From NCBI GenBank assembly GCA_964558915.1, contig CAZLFV010000018.1, positions 1-36,426 on the forward strand: a stretch of DNA of 36,426 bases, read 5' to 3'. Origin of the DNA: CAZKEW01 sp964558915. Lineage in GTDB: Bacteria; Acidobacteriota; Aminicenantia; Aminicenantales; UBA8522. This document shows positions 22,653-31,170 of this stretch, one piece after another. Below the pieces are notes generated by a model. That model made no database searches. It worked only from the letters and a program-made list of their open reading frames with translations, and was not told where the DNA came from. Every line of letters begins with the position of its first letter. The stretch's first letter is position 1. The translations under genes were made by a program, and so were the position numbers.

Positions 22653-24206
22653 ATGAAAAAGAAGCTTATACTCTGGGGTCTCCTGTTTTTCGCCTTCGTC
22701 CAGCTTGGAGCCCGGGATGAGGATATCTGGGATCAGGAAATCAAGAAGTTTTCCTCGCTCCTCAGCCTTATCGAGGAACATTATTATGGAGAGGTCGAGC
22801 CCGAGAAGCTCGTCTATGCCTCAATCCGGGGGATGCTCGAAACGCTCGACCCACATTCGTATTTTCTGGACCCGGAGAGTTTCTCCCGCATGCGCGAGGA
22901 GTACACCGGCAAGTACTACGGGCTGGGCATTCAGATCTCCAAACAGGGAGATAACCTGGTCGTGATTTCGCCGATCGAAGGCACCCCGGCGAGCCGGCTT
23001 GGTATCCTGCCCGGGGACATCATCTCCGAAATCAACGGCGAAAGCACCAAGCCGATCTCCAGCGTGGAGGCCATGCAGAAGCTCAGGGGACCCAAGGGAA
23101 CGAAAGTCACCATCACGATAGTCAGGGAAGGACTGGACAAACCGCTGGAGTTAACCATCGAGCGCGAAGAGATTCCGCTGCGGAGCGTCCCCTACGCCTT
23201 TATGCTCAACGATAAGACGGGCTACATCTTTGTCCGGAATTTCGCCGAGACGACAACGGACGAGCTGGAAGAAAAGATGAAGCTTCTCGCCGATCAGGGG
23301 ATGAAGGAACTCATCCTCGACTTGAGAAGAAACAGCGGTGGTCCGTTTTTCCAGTCCATCGAGCTCTCGGATGAATTCCTGCCCAAGGGAGACATGATCG
23401 TCTCGATCAAGGGGCGCAACAAAGCCTACAACAGGGAATTCTGGGCCCAAAAAAACGGCCAGTATGAAAATATTCCTCTCATCATCCTGATCAACCGGGG
23501 CAGCGCCAGCGCTTCGGAAATTGTCGCCGGTGCCATCATGGACAATGACCGCGGCCTGCTGGTCGGCCAGGATTCCTGGGGCAAAGGGCTCGTTCAGACT
23601 GTTTTTCCGCTGGGCGAAAACCTTGCCGTGGCCCTGACCACGGCCAAATACTATACTCCGAGCGGCCGGTCGATTCAGAGAGATTATAGGAACATAGAAG
23701 ATTATATGCTCTATAAAAAGGCGCCCGAGGAGCAGAGGGAAGTCCGGTATACGGCCAAAGGGAGGAAAGTCCTCGGCCAGGGAGGTATTACGCCGGACTA
23801 CGAGGTTTCTCCTGACCTGGCCCCCCTGACGGCGGAATTGATGATCAAGGGATCCTTTTTCAGCTATGCGCGCAAGTTTTATAACCATCAGACCAGATTA
23901 TCCAAAGACTCGACTTTTCCGCGCAGCGACGAAAAGGCCGTTGCCGAGAAGGATTTCGTCGTTGATGCCAAAGTCATCGAGGACTTTAGAGACTATCTCC
24001 GGCAGAACAAAATACCCTTTGACGAAGCCAAGTTCGCGGAGGCGGAAGGAGAGATCAAAAGGGAGTTGGAGCGAGAGATTGTGTCTTCCCTTTGGGGGAT
24101 TGAAGAAGGCACGAAGGCCTACCTGAAAACAGACGCCGTCGTGTTGAAAGCCATGAACCTCATGCCCGAGGCCGCCAAATTATTGGAAGGCACGCCCTCC
24201 CGCTAA
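22653..24206 (+). CDS. S41-family C-terminal processing peptidase
   Basis: Exported Ser/Lys protease that trims or degrades proteins by recognising their C-termini. The 517-residue protein has a signal peptide (MKKKLILWGLLFFAFVQLGA), a PDZ domain (about 88-165, YYGLGIQISK to SEINGE), and the catalytic core with GSASASEI and GKGLVQ. Ser286 and Lys311 are 25 residues apart, as in Prc and CtpB, and Gln315 lies four further on. The C-terminal 150 residues are a helical charged extension longer than in minimal CtpA proteins. The start lies very close to the promoter. It is followed by rpiB after 58 bp with an intervening hairpin. Confidence 0.93.
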   Translation: MKKKLILWGLLFFAFVQLGARDEDIWDQEIKKFSSLLSLIEEHYYGEVEPEKLVYASIRGMLETLDPHSYFLDPESFSRMREEYTGKYYGLGIQISKQGDNLVVISPIEGTPASRLGILPGDIISEINGESTKPISSVEAMQKLRGPKGTKVTITIVREGLDKPLELTIEREEIPLRSVPYAFMLNDKTGYIFVRNFAETTTDELEEKMKLLADQGMKELILDLRRNSGGPFFQSIELSDEFLPKGDMIVSIKGRNKAYNREFWAQKNGQYENIPLIILINRGSASASEIVAGAIMDNDRGLLVGQDSWGKGLVQTVFPLGENLAVALTTAKYYTPSGRSIQRDYRNIEDYMLYKKAPEEQREVRYTAKGRKVLGQGGITPDYEVSPDLAPLTAELMIKGSFFSYARKFYNHQTRLSKDSTFPRSDEKAVAEKDFVVDAKVIEDFRDYLRQNKIPFDEAKFAEAEGEIKRELEREIVSSLWGIEEGTKAYLKTDAVVLKAMNLMPEAAKLLEGTPSR

Positions 24207-24209
24207 AAG

Positions 24210-24237
24210 CAGGGGAAACCCTGTTCCATAATTTTTT
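24210..24237 (+). terminator. Hairpin with T-run between S41 peptidase and rpiB
   Basis: CAGGG-GAAA-CCCTG (24210-24223) is a perfect 5-bp stem with a GNRA loop, and T6 follows at 24232-24237 after eight bases. It starts three nt after the stop codon. It may attenuate transcription or stabilise mRNA ends; the gap makes full termination uncertain. Confidence 0.4.
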
Positions 24238-24264
24238 AATGATTCTCTGACGGAGGGCCTGAAA

Positions 24265-24720
24265 ATGAAAATCGCTTTGGCCTCTGACCACGCTGGTTTT
24301 GACCTCAAGAACGGGATTTTGGCCTACCTGGAAAAAAGGGGGACGGACTGCACTGATTTTGGCTGCGGCCCCGGCGAGACGGTTGATTACGTCGATTATG
24401 GCGTCCGGGCCATGGACGCAGTGCTCAGGGGGGAATGCGACCGGGCCATCCTGTTTTGCGGGACGGGGCTGGGGATGGCCATTGTGGCCAATAAATTCAG
24501 GGGAATCAGGGCAACGCCCTGCTGGGATGTCAACACGGCAGAAGTCGCCCGCAAGCACAACGATTCGAATTGCTTGGCTCTTGGAGGACGAGTTCTAATC
24601 CTTGAGGCGGCGATCCCGATCGTTGTGGCCTGGCTCGAACTGCCGTTTGAAGGAGGGCGCCACGAACGGCGACTCAAGAAAATTTCCGACCTCGAGAGAA
24701 AACATTTCAAGGAACAGTAA
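24265..24720 (+). CDS. rpiB: Ribose-5-phosphate isomerase B
   Basis: Interconverts ribulose-5-phosphate and ribose-5-phosphate, the source of PRPP. The 151-residue protein opens with MKIALASDHAGFDLK, has the active-site FCGTGLGM with catalytic Cys65, and RKHNDSN (His98, Asn99) near the phosphate and ring-opening site. GGAGGG lies at good spacing before ATG 24265. It is followed after 14 bp by the SHMT-like gene and then purD and purE, which fits supply of ribose-5-phosphate to purine synthesis. A LacAB-type isomerase is the only realistic alternative. Confidence 0.94.
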   Translation: MKIALASDHAGFDLKNGILAYLEKRGTDCTDFGCGPGETVDYVDYGVRAMDAVLRGECDRAILFCGTGLGMAIVANKFRGIRATPCWDVNTAEVARKHNDSNCLALGGRVLILEAAIPIVVAWLELPFEGGRHERRLKKISDLERKHFKEQ

Positions 24721-24734
24721 AGGAGGAGACGGAG

Positions 24735-26162
24735 ATGTCTTCCTTGTTCGAGAAAACATTTTCATTGGCCCGAAAGATCGAACGGAACAACCGTTGGAGA
24801 CAAGAGGAATCGTTCAACCTGATCCCTTCGGAGACAACCCCCTCGCTTCTGGTCAAATTGTGCGAGATCTCTGACCCGTCCGGCCGGTATGCCGAGCACC
24901 GGACCATGAAAGGGGAGGAGGTTTATTTTTATCAAGGGGTCGACTTCATCCGGGAAGTGGAAATCGAAGCCCAGAAGCAATTGGGCGAGTATTTCCGCTG
25001 CTCCGACGTCGAGCTGAGGCCCATCAGCGGCCAGATGGCCAATGAAGTTGTGTTCAAAGGGATGGTGCGGTTTGTCAACCGCAACCGGCCGGAGGGCCAG
25101 CCGACGCGGAAGCTACGGCTGGTTATGAACAACGACCTGACCAAAGGCGGCCATCTCAGCTCCCAGCCCATGGGCGCCCTTTTCAATTTCGTGGCCGAAG
25201 ACCCGAAGACCGGCAAAGAAAACGTGGTCAACTTTCCCGTCTCTCAAGACAATCCTTACAGGACGGATCTCGGCAAGCTCGGAGAGCTGCTGGACGCGCA
25301 CAGGCCGGAACTCGTCATTTTCGGCAAGAGCATGTTCCTTTATCCAGAGCCAGTCGATTTTGTTAGCCAGATGGTCAAGGAGTGGCCGGAGCGGCCGGTG
25401 ATCATGTATGACATGGCCCATGTCTTGGGATTATACGGCGCCTTTCAGGAGCCTCTCCGGGAAGGGGCAGATGTCATCACCGGCAGCACTCACAAAACTT
25501 TTTTTGGGCCGCAGCGGGGCGTCATCGGCGGGAGTTTTCCGCCAGCAAGTCCGCTGCGAAACCTCTGGCTGGATATCAAAGGCCGGGCTTTTCCCGGGTC
25601 CACAAGCAATCACCATCTGGGAACGCTCCTGGCGCTGCTTATGGCGACGTACGAGATGAATGCTTTCAGGGAGGAGTACCAGGCGAAGGTCAAGCTCAAC
25701 GCCAAGGCCTTCGCCCGCGCTCTCAAGAACAACGGGATTCCAGTCGAAGGGGACGAAAAAGATGGGTTCACCGAGACTCACCAGGTCTTGATCCGTGTCC
25801 GCAAATTCGGCCCGGCCCAGGAGGTCGCCCGGCGCCTGGAGGAGAACAATATCGTCGCCAACTACCAGGCCCTGCCGGATGATGCCACCTTTCTTGATGC
25901 CAGCGGAATCCGCACCGGTGTGCAGGAGATGACCCGCTTCGGCATGGAAGAGAAGGATTTCGACATCCTGGCCGGATATCTCGCCGAGGTCGTCATTAGA
26001 AACAAGAAGGTTCAGGAAGAGGTGCGGAAGCTGCGCCGCAATTACCTGGAGATGAAGTACTGCCTGCCTGTTGAGGAGGCGCTGCCTTTGGCCGCAGGAA
26101 TCCTGAAGAGCATATTCCCACAGCCCGGCCTGGTCGAGCGCCTGGTCGAGGTGCTCAGATAG
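24735..26162 (+). CDS. Serine hydroxymethyltransferase-family protein, divergent
   Basis: PLP enzyme of 475 residues. SHMT features are NLIPSETTPS (28-37), RYAE (51-54), MYDMAHVLGL (224-233; Asp226 and His229 hold PLP), the Schiff-base Lys254 in STHKTFFGPQRG, and TRFG near the C-terminus with the Arg that binds the substrate carboxylate. It departs from canonical GlyA in the folate/substrate loop: the usual YPGKRYYGG segment reads HRTMKGEEVYFYQG and is longer. It is also about 50 residues longer than bacterial GlyA. It could be the cell's SHMT (serine to glycine plus methylene-THF) or a folate-independent aldolase. A strong ribosome binding site (AGGAGGAGACGGAG) precedes it. Position before purD, which consumes glycine, favours glycine formation. 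Confidence 0.82.
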   Translation: MSSLFEKTFSLARKIERNNRWRQEESFNLIPSETTPSLLVKLCEISDPSGRYAEHRTMKGEEVYFYQGVDFIREVEIEAQKQLGEYFRCSDVELRPISGQMANEVVFKGMVRFVNRNRPEGQPTRKLRLVMNNDLTKGGHLSSQPMGALFNFVAEDPKTGKENVVNFPVSQDNPYRTDLGKLGELLDAHRPELVIFGKSMFLYPEPVDFVSQMVKEWPERPVIMYDMAHVLGLYGAFQEPLREGADVITGSTHKTFFGPQRGVIGGSFPPASPLRNLWLDIKGRAFPGSTSNHHLGTLLALLMATYEMNAFREEYQAKVKLNAKAFARALKNNGIPVEGDEKDGFTETHQVLIRVRKFGPAQEVARRLEENNIVANYQALPDDATFLDASGIRTGVQEMTRFGMEEKDFDILAGYLAEVVIRNKKVQEEVRKLRRNYLEMKYCLPVEEALPLAAGILKSIFPQPGLVERLVEVLR

Positions 26163-26183
26163 AAAAGTGAAAGGAAAGAGATC

Positions 26184-27452
26184 ATGAAAGTATTGCTTGT
26201 CGGATCGGGAGGGAGAGAGCATGCCCTGGCCTGGAAGATCTCCCGGAGCCCGCTTCTGGAAAAGCTTTACTGTGCGCCGGGAAATCCCGGCATGATGAGC
26301 CTGGCCGAAAATGTGCCCATTTCGGATTCTGATATTCCAAAACTGGCTGATTTTGCGGCCGAAAAAAAGATCGACCTGACCCTTGTCGGGCCGGAGCTTC
26401 CGCTCACCCTGGGTATTGTGGACGAGTTCGTTGAAAGGGGCCTTCGGATTTTCGGGCCAAACAAAAAGGCCGCCGAGCTCGAGGGAAGTAAAATTTTTGC
26501 CAAGCAGTTCATGGACCGCCACAGGATTCCCACGGGTCGTTTTAAAGTGGCCGAAACTCCGTCCCAGGCCCTGAGAATTATTAAGTCGGGCGAATTTTTT
26601 TTCCCGCTGGTAGTCAAAGCGAACGGCCTAGCTGCCGGTAAAGGCGTGAGCGTTTGCCCCAGCCTGCGCAAGGCCGAAGAAGCCGTGGATATGATTATGG
26701 TTAAGAGGCAGTTTGGGGAGGCCGGGCAGAGGATAGTCGTCGAGGAATTTCTCAAAGGCAAGGAGGTTTCTTTTATCGTTATTTCCGACGGCGCCAAAAT
26801 GCAGCCGTTTGTGACGACCATGGATCATAAAGCGGCCTACGACGGAGATAGAGGGCCGAACACGGGCGGGATGGGCGCGATTTCGCCTTCACCGTTCATA
26901 TCGCCGGAGATGTTCTCGGACGTCATAAACACGATCATCTTTCCGACGATTAACCGGATGCGCGAGGAAGGAAGAAAATACAAGGGCGTTTTGTATGTCG
27001 GGTTAATGCTGACAGAAGAAGGGCCCAAGGTGCTGGAATACAATTGCCGTTTCGGAGACCCGGAGACACAGGTCCAGGTGCTGCGGTTCGAGTCTGACCT
27101 TGTCGAAATCATCCTCAACGCCCACGAGGAGAATATCCTGAAGAAAGAGATTCAGTGGAGTGACAAAGCCTCGGGTTGCGTCGTCCTGGCCTCGGGAGGC
27201 TATCCCGTGGCCTATGAGAAGGGGAAGTTGATCAACGGCCTGAAGGAGGTCTCCGAAATACCCGGGATCACGATCTTCCATGCCGGCACAAAATTCGAGA
27301 ACGGAGAGTATTATACGAACGGAGGAAGAGTGCTCAACATCTGCGCTTCGGAAAAGACTCTCAGCGAGACCATGGAGAATATTTATAGCGCTATCGCCGG
27401 GATTTCCTTCGAGGGAATGCACTACCGGCGGGATATCGGAGCGGAGAAATAG
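26184..27452 (+). CDS. purD: Phosphoribosylamine-glycine ligase
   Basis: ATP-grasp ligase joining glycine to 5-phosphoribosylamine to form GAR, step two of purine synthesis. The 422-residue protein has VGSGGREHALAW (6-17), APGNPG (31-36), the ATP-binding VKANGLAAGKGV (144-155), NTGGMGA and the Mg-binding EYNCRFGDPETQ. Length and order are canonical. It follows the SHMT-like gene by 21 bp and precedes purE by 9 bp, with GGAAAG upstream of the ATG. Confidence 0.96.
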   Translation: MKVLLVGSGGREHALAWKISRSPLLEKLYCAPGNPGMMSLAENVPISDSDIPKLADFAAEKKIDLTLVGPELPLTLGIVDEFVERGLRIFGPNKKAAELEGSKIFAKQFMDRHRIPTGRFKVAETPSQALRIIKSGEFFFPLVVKANGLAAGKGVSVCPSLRKAEEAVDMIMVKRQFGEAGQRIVVEEFLKGKEVSFIVISDGAKMQPFVTTMDHKAAYDGDRGPNTGGMGAISPSPFISPEMFSDVINTIIFPTINRMREEGRKYKGVLYVGLMLTEEGPKVLEYNCRFGDPETQVQVLRFESDLVEIILNAHEENILKKEIQWSDKASGCVVLASGGYPVAYEKGKLINGLKEVSEIPGITIFHAGTKFENGEYYTNGGRVLNICASEKTLSETMENIYSAIAGISFEGMHYRRDIGAEK

Positions 27453-27461
27453 GAGGACATC

Positions 27462-27953
27462 ATGGACGTTGCCGTTTTCATCGGGAGCGAATCAGACTAT
27501 GACGTCGTCAAGGAGGGCCTTGACCTGCTCAAAGAATTTGGAGTTTCCCACAGCCTCGAAGTAACGTCCGCCCACCGTTCACCCGCGCGGACGCGAGCGC
27601 TCGTCTCGAGTTTCGATGAGAAAGGAGTGAAGGTCTTCATCGCTGTCGCCGGCAAGGCGGCTCATCTCGCGGGTTTTGTCGCCGCTCACACGCATGCGCC
27701 GGTGATCGGAGTTCCCGTGGAGAGCGCCGGCCTGGCCGGGCTCGATGCGCTTCTTTCCACCGTCCAGATGCCCAAAGGAATTCCCGTGGCGACAATGGGG
27801 CTGGGCAAGACGGGCGGGGTGAACGCGGCGCTTTTGGCAATAGAGATTCTCAGCTTGAGCAACTCCCGGCTGAAGAAAAAATTAGAGGATTACAGAAGGA
27901 ACCTGGCCTCACAAGTGGAAAAAGCCTCGCATAAGATCCGCCGGCAGAGATGA
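27462..27953 (+). CDS. purE: PurE, class I N5-CAIR mutase
   Basis: Converts N5-carboxyaminoimidazole ribonucleotide to CAIR. The 163-residue protein has the substrate-binding GSESD (8-12), SAHRSP (36-41) with His38, and GKAAHLAG (64-71). His68 in the AAH motif is typical of class I mutases; class II AIR carboxylases differ here. Class I enzymes need PurK, which is not in the window, so purK must be elsewhere. It has AGGAGG just before ATG 27462 and overlaps mtaB by ATGA. The helical C-terminus (residues 130-163) is Lys/Arg-rich. Confidence 0.93.
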   Translation: MDVAVFIGSESDYDVVKEGLDLLKEFGVSHSLEVTSAHRSPARTRALVSSFDEKGVKVFIAVAGKAAHLAGFVAAHTHAPVIGVPVESAGLAGLDALLSTVQMPKGIPVATMGLGKTGGVNAALLAIEILSLSNSRLKKKLEDYRRNLASQVEKASHKIRRQR

Positions 27954-29191
27954 CCTCCTTTTCCATCCAGAATTTCGGCTGCCGAGTGAACCAGGCCGAA
28001 GCCTTTTCCTGGGCTGAGGAATTCGAGTCCGCAGGGCTGAGGCTGGAAGAGGATTCGGCCAGGGCTGATATCGTTGTTGTTAACACCTGTACCCTAACTG
28101 CTCAAGCTGACCGGGACGTTCGCAAGTTTATTAGAAGAATCTCGCTGGCGAACCCGACAGCGAAGCTAGTCATTGCCGGCTGCTCTGTGGACGGCGGGAA
28201 AATTGGCGGGGCGAAAATGCCCGAGGCCTGGATGCTCCTTTCCAATGAGGAGAAAGAAACGCTGGCGCCGCGGGTTCTTGCCGGTATCGCGGGAGACAGG
28301 CAACCTGCTTATCAGCCCTGGCGGAGCCGGGCGCTGCTTAAAATCCAGGATGGATGTGACCTCCGCTGCACCTTCTGCCTGATTCCCTACGTGAGAGGAA
28401 GGAGTCGGAGCCTGGAGAAAAAGGAGATTCTCTCACGGGCCGCACAGTTTGCCCGTCAAGGATTCCAGGAAATGGTCCTTTGCGGAATTCACCTTTCTTC
28501 CTACGGGCACGACCTCCGGCCGAAGAGCACTCTCCTTGAATTATTGCACTCAATGACCGAGCTTGAAGAGATGCCCAGGTTGAGGCTGAGCTCTCTCGAT
28601 CCGCGGTTCCTAAGCGATGAGCTTATGGACTTCATCACCCAGAGCCCCAAAATATGTCCGCACTTTCATCTCTCCTTGCAGCATGGCTCTGACCGTATTC
28701 TCGGCCTGATGGGGAGGGAATCCAGGGTAGCTGAATATGCCCAGATTCTCTCCCGGCTCCGACAGAACTCCCCGTCTGCAGCGCTCGGAGCGGATATCAT
28801 CAGCGGGTTTCCCGGGGAGTCGGACGAGGATTTTGCGAAAATGTACGATTTCCTGGAGAATTCGGCGTTGAACTACTTGCACGTTTTTGCGTTTTCGCCC
28901 CGGCCGGGTACTCCTGCCCGAACTTGGCCCCAGGTCAAGGACGGCATAAAGCACGAGAGGTCGGCAAAATTGAGGGGCCTGTCAGAACACAAACGCCTCG
29001 CTTTCCGTCTGAGTTTCCTGGGCCAGGATCTCGACGGGATTGTGATCAAAAAAGATGACCGGGGCGCGGAAATCCTGACCGGCAACTATATTGATGTTCT
29101 TGTTTGTTCTTGTCCGGGAAGGCCTGGCGAAGCCGTCAAGGTAAAGGTTACTCGCGTGGAGGCCGAGCAGACCTGGGGAGAGACGGCATGA
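27950..29191 (+). CDS. mtaB: tRNA t6A37 methylthiotransferase MtaB
   Basis: Radical SAM methylthiotransferase making ms2t6A at tRNA position 37. The 413-residue protein has the N-terminal UPF0004 cluster ligands Cys11 (NFGCRVNQ), Cys47 (VNTCTLT) and Cys78 (IAGCS). The radical SAM motif CDLRCTFC (Cys136, Cys140, Cys143) is followed by LIPYVRGRSRS, and there is a short TRAM-like C-terminus. NFGCRVNQAE identifies the MtaB/YqeV subgroup rather than MiaB. The start overlaps the purE stop (ATGA, 27950-27953) and the stop overlaps the mutL start in the same way. Confidence 0.93.
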   Translation: MTSFSIQNFGCRVNQAEAFSWAEEFESAGLRLEEDSARADIVVVNTCTLTAQADRDVRKFIRRISLANPTAKLVIAGCSVDGGKIGGAKMPEAWMLLSNEEKETLAPRVLAGIAGDRQPAYQPWRSRALLKIQDGCDLRCTFCLIPYVRGRSRSLEKKEILSRAAQFARQGFQEMVLCGIHLSSYGHDLRPKSTLLELLHSMTELEEMPRLRLSSLDPRFLSDELMDFITQSPKICPHFHLSLQHGSDRILGLMGRESRVAEYAQILSRLRQNSPSAALGADIISGFPGESDEDFAKMYDFLENSALNYLHVFAFSPRPGTPARTWPQVKDGIKHERSAKLRGLSEHKRLAFRLSFLGQDLDGIVIKKDDRGAEILTGNYIDVLVCSCPGRPGEAVKVKVTRVEAEQTWGETA

Positions 29192-30897
29192 ACAAGATTC
29201 ATCTCCTTCCCCCTGATGTCTCGGAGAAGATCGCTGCCGGAGAAGTGATTGAACGGCCGTTTTCTGTCGTCAAGGAACTCGTCGAAAATTCGATCGATGC
29301 CGGCTCTTCAGAAATTAGGGTGGAGCTTCAGGCAGGCGGGAAGAAACTGGTCAAGGTTCAGGATAACGGCGCCGGCATGAGCCGGGAGGACGCCCAGGTT
29401 TGTTGCGAAAGGCATGCGACGAGCAAGATTTCGAGTGACACGGACCTGGAGAAAATATCGACTCTCGGATTCCGGGGCGAGGCCCTGGCCAGCATCGCCG
29501 CTGTTTCCGAATTGGTCCTCAAAACTTCCGACGGTGAGACCGGGATGGGCATCCAGGTCGAACGCAAACCCGGGCAGCCGGCCTCGGTTCACGAGATCGC
29601 TTTTCCCAAGGGAACTGCCGTGGAGGTCAGGGACCTGTTCGGCAATCTTCCGGCGCGAAGAAAATTCCTCCGCTCCGACCAATCCGAGCTCGCCATGATC
29701 GTGCGCTATTTGACTTCTGTCGCCCTGGCCTTTCCTGAGATCAAGTTCTTCTTGGTTCAGTCGCGGCGGGAAATTTTGAACTGTCCCCAAGTCGCAAGCA
29801 CCCGGGAGAGGATTTTCCAGCTCTACGGAAAAGACATCCTGGACTCACTCATGGAGATTGATTTTGAGGAGCGGGAGAGCCGCATTTTCGGATACGGGTC
29901 CCGGCCTCCCTTGGGCAAGGCGGATAAGGCCCATCAGCTCTTTTTCGTCAACCGCCGCCTGGTTAAGGATCGCATTCTTCAAGCTTCTCTCAACCAGGCC
30001 TACCGCGGATTCCTGGAGAGAGACCAATTCCCCGAGGCCTTTCTATTCCTGACTCTTCCCTATGCCGAAGTGGATGTGAATGTCCACCCGGCTAAAGCGG
30101 AGGTCCGCTTCCGGGATTCTCAGTTCATCTTTTATCTTGTGCTCCGAAGCGTGGAAAAGGCCATGCTCAAGGATAGGGGGATTAAAGAGGTTTACCCTTC
30201 TCAGGAAGGCGCCCGCCATGAGGGACGCGTTGAAGAAACCGTAGCCCCAGGAATGTTTCGGAAAAAGGAAAGGCCGGCAGCGGAAACTCAGGGATTGTTC
30301 CCTCCGCCCTTAGAGTCCACGCGAGGAGCAGGGTTGCCTCGTGTGCTGGGCCAGTACCTGAACACTTATATCGTGGCCGCAGGAGAGGAAGGAATATTCA
30401 TCATCGACCAGCACAACGCCCATGAACGTGTTTTGTTCGAAAAGTACAGGGAGATCGACGCCCAAAAGCGCTGGCCTCAAAAAGTCCCGCTAATTCCCAT
30501 TCTTGTTGACCTGTCTCCCTCTCAGGCCTTGAGCCTGGAGAAGAATCAGCCCCTTCTTGAGGACGCCGGGTTCAGGGTGGAGGCCATGGGAGGGAGGACG
30601 TTTGTCCTCAACGGTTTTCCTGATATTTTTGAAGCCGAGACGGCCAAGGAAACTTTCCTGGCTCTGCTTGAGGAAATGGGAGAGGAAGAGGTGGGGAGGA
30701 AACGGGAGAAAATTCTCGCCACCTTAGCCTGCAGGACGGCGGTCAAAGCGCACGAGCCGCTCCCAGAGGACAAGATGACTTACCTTGTCGAGGAGCTTTT
30801 TAAGACCACAAACCCGTCGCTCTGCCCCCACGGCCGGCCGGTGGTCATCAAGGTCGATAAAGCCCAGATCGAAAAAGGGCTCAAACGGGTCTCCTGA
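29188..30897 (+). CDS. mutL: DNA mismatch repair protein MutL
   Basis: GHKL ATPase and matchmaker of mismatch repair. The 569-residue protein has the ATP-site motifs VENSIDAG (32-39), DNGAGM (59-64) and TLGFRGEALASI. The C-terminal domain has the endonuclease motif as DQHNAHERVLFE (from Asp407; Asn instead of the usual Ala), ACRTAVKAHE and CPHGRP. These indicate a nicking MutL, as in bacteria without MutH. The frame is open to 29104 but ATG 29188 directly precedes the conserved N-terminus and overlaps the mtaB stop. No mutS is in the window. Last gene of the rightward run; a small GGCCG/CGGCC hairpin follows without a T-tract. Confidence 0.96.
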   Translation: MNKIHLLPPDVSEKIAAGEVIERPFSVVKELVENSIDAGSSEIRVELQAGGKKLVKVQDNGAGMSREDAQVCCERHATSKISSDTDLEKISTLGFRGEALASIAAVSELVLKTSDGETGMGIQVERKPGQPASVHEIAFPKGTAVEVRDLFGNLPARRKFLRSDQSELAMIVRYLTSVALAFPEIKFFLVQSRREILNCPQVASTRERIFQLYGKDILDSLMEIDFEERESRIFGYGSRPPLGKADKAHQLFFVNRRLVKDRILQASLNQAYRGFLERDQFPEAFLFLTLPYAEVDVNVHPAKAEVRFRDSQFIFYLVLRSVEKAMLKDRGIKEVYPSQEGARHEGRVEETVAPGMFRKKERPAAETQGLFPPPLESTRGAGLPRVLGQYLNTYIVAAGEEGIFIIDQHNAHERVLFEKYREIDAQKRWPQKVPLIPILVDLSPSQALSLEKNQPLLEDAGFRVEAMGGRTFVLNGFPDIFEAETAKETFLALLEEMGEEEVGRKREKILATLACRTAVKAHEPLPEDKMTYLVEELFKTTNPSLCPHGRPVVIKVDKAQIEKGLKRVS

Positions 30898-30938
30898 TCG
30901 GGTGGCCGAGCCTTGTGTCCGGCCTCCACTCGCCTCTA

Positions 30939-30967
30939 TTGACAAAAGTCAGCTACAGGCTTATATA
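30939..30967 (+). promoter_or_regulatory. Promoter for the TonB-dependent receptor gene
   Basis: TTGACA (30939-30944), 17 bp and TATATA (30962-30967); TATACT two bases later is an alternative -10. It predicts a transcript start near 30975 and an untranslated leader of about 195 nt, the longest in the window. Confidence 0.65.
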
Positions 30968-31018
30968 CTAAATACTTCGATATTACTGGGTGTAGGGGGA
31001 AAAAGATGCCCTTCATAA

Positions 31019-31149
31019 ACGGTTTTCCTTCTCGAAAGAGTGCTTTTGCCGATTTTCTTCGGCCGCCTTTAAAAGCCGCCATTTAGTTAGATAGACCGGC
31101 CTGCGTGCAATGCGCCGGTCCAAAAAATGCTTTGCTGCCGAAAAACCGT
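31019..31149 (+). promoter_or_regulatory. Candidate structured 5' leader of the receptor gene
   Basis: A closing stem ACGGTTTT (31019-31026) with AAAACCGT (31142-31149) encloses two perfect hairpins: GCCGA/TCGGC (31048-31063) and GACCGGC/GCCGGTC (31094-31120). The fold ends about ten nt before the ribosome binding site (AAAGGG near 31160). This multi-branched layout is reminiscent of a cis-regulatory RNA, but I match it to no known riboswitch class. Confidence 0.4.
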
Positions 31150-31170
31150 GAAGCAAGAGAAAGGGATGAA

